A stretch of 64,000 bases of DNA from Paramylibacter kogurei (lineage in GTDB: Bacteria; Pseudomonadota; Alphaproteobacteria; Rhodobacterales; Rhodobacteraceae): positions 82,455-146,454 of the forward strand of contig NZ_MDGM01000013.1 of assembly GCF_002742285.1 (NCBI RefSeq), written 5' to 3'. The notes below the pieces were generated by a model, which saw only the letters and a program-made list of their open reading frames with translations, was not told where the DNA came from and made no database searches. Both the position numbers and the translations under genes were made by a program. Positions 63,856 to 64,000 of this stretch are shown one piece after another. Numbering within the stretch: position 1 is the first letter of the stretch; every line of letters begins with the position of its first letter.

Positions 63856-64000
63856 TTTTGGCTTTCTCTAATAAGGTTTCTGGAACTGGCGGGCGCATAT
63901 TCAATGCCTGGTGTGGCCTGATGTGGTTATATTCTCTGAGCCACAGATTTATAGCCACCTGTGCTTGCCTGACACTGTGGAACCATTCGGCGTTTAGCAC
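63830..64000 (-). CDS. IS3-like transposase, C-terminal part
   Basis: The last 56 codons of a transposase enter from the right edge (NAEWFHSVRQAQVAINLWLR, then YNHIRPHQALNMRPP). These are the rve-domain end residues of IS3/IS481-type DDE transposases. The IS end lies near 63825. It abuts and overlaps the hybrid kinase gene, whose 3' end it probably disrupted. Confidence 0.85.
   Translation of the reverse strand: MLNAEWFHSVRQAQVAINLWLREYNHIRPHQALNMRPPVPETLLEKAKISGTEKWG

Noticed and set aside
1..64000. CRISPR array, prophage or rRNA operon
   Set aside because: No regularly spaced repeats with unique spacers, no phage structural genes and no rRNA sequence were seen; the only mobile gene is the transposase at the right edge.

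Overview
The window looks like chromosomal sequence from a marine-type alphaproteobacterium, most likely Rhodobacterales (Roseobacter-like) with a moderately low GC content. The evidence is gene content and order: carD, the late cobalamin genes, the pcm-tolC-popZ-position gene set near valS, DUF6280-type and pirin proteins, several TRAP and PHA genes, small Rhodobacterales-type proteins, and family-typical wording of CarD, EF-P, MetR/MetF, PhaR and SuhB-like proteins. Genes are tightly packed; many convergent neighbours overlap by 4 bp at their stop codons.

Layout. 1-6.1 kb: carD, late cobalamin synthesis (cobS, cobT, cobQ), an aldo/keto reductase and tRNA-Cys. 6-15 kb: a PopZ-position protein, tolC, pcm, a DUF2235 hydrolase, ornithine decarboxylase, an Lrp regulator and valS, followed by an 80-bp palindromic element and a strong terminator that may end a small RNA. 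15-31 kb: two small proteins, a HisC-type aminotransferase, serine-glyoxylate aminotransferase, an MsbA-like exporter, YgfZ, a catalytically degenerate SuhB/IMPase, a membrane-anchored NYN protein, metR/metF with a perfect MetR box, efp and hrpB. 31-41 kb: rpmB, copper chaperone, LMW phosphatase, lepA, a GC-rich palindromic element, small membrane proteins (one behind four tandem 11-bp TGTCC repeats), pirin, glyoxalase and an EEP nuclease. 41-47.5 kb: a TRAP transporter whose large permease carries an extra ~320-residue domain, then a soluble PhoR-like kinase and a receiver that lacks the PhoB DNA-binding domain.

47.5-56.7 kb is a polyhydroxyalkanoate island. A tightly packed minus-strand operon encodes an acetolactate-synthase-like TPP enzyme, an iron alcohol dehydrogenase, PhaE, PhaC (class III synthase) and a propionate-CoA-transferase-like protein. 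It faces a divergent phasin gene, phaR and a hydrolase. The shared intergenic region holds three phased copies of a GCARTGCACAAA motif, probably PhaR operators, and a further variant lies before phaR.

56.7-64 kb is the most striking region. A 1067-residue protein joins a cobalamin/two-[4Fe-4S] reductive dehalogenase to a flavin/NAD(P)H/[2Fe-2S] reductase (a self-sufficient catabolic RdhA). It is followed by a flavin reductase fused to a MarR-like domain, as in effector-controlled p-hydroxyphenylacetate hydroxylase reductases. A perfect 10-bp-arm palindrome overlaps the rdhA start codon. Next come a PhnD-like periplasmic binding protein and a hybrid histidine kinase whose 3' end runs into an IS transposase at the window edge. 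The same window encodes late cobalamin synthesis, the cofactor an RdhA needs. The working hypothesis is an aerobic, cytoplasmic dehalogenation module for halogenated phenolic acids, controlled by a ligand-sensing reductase or regulator.
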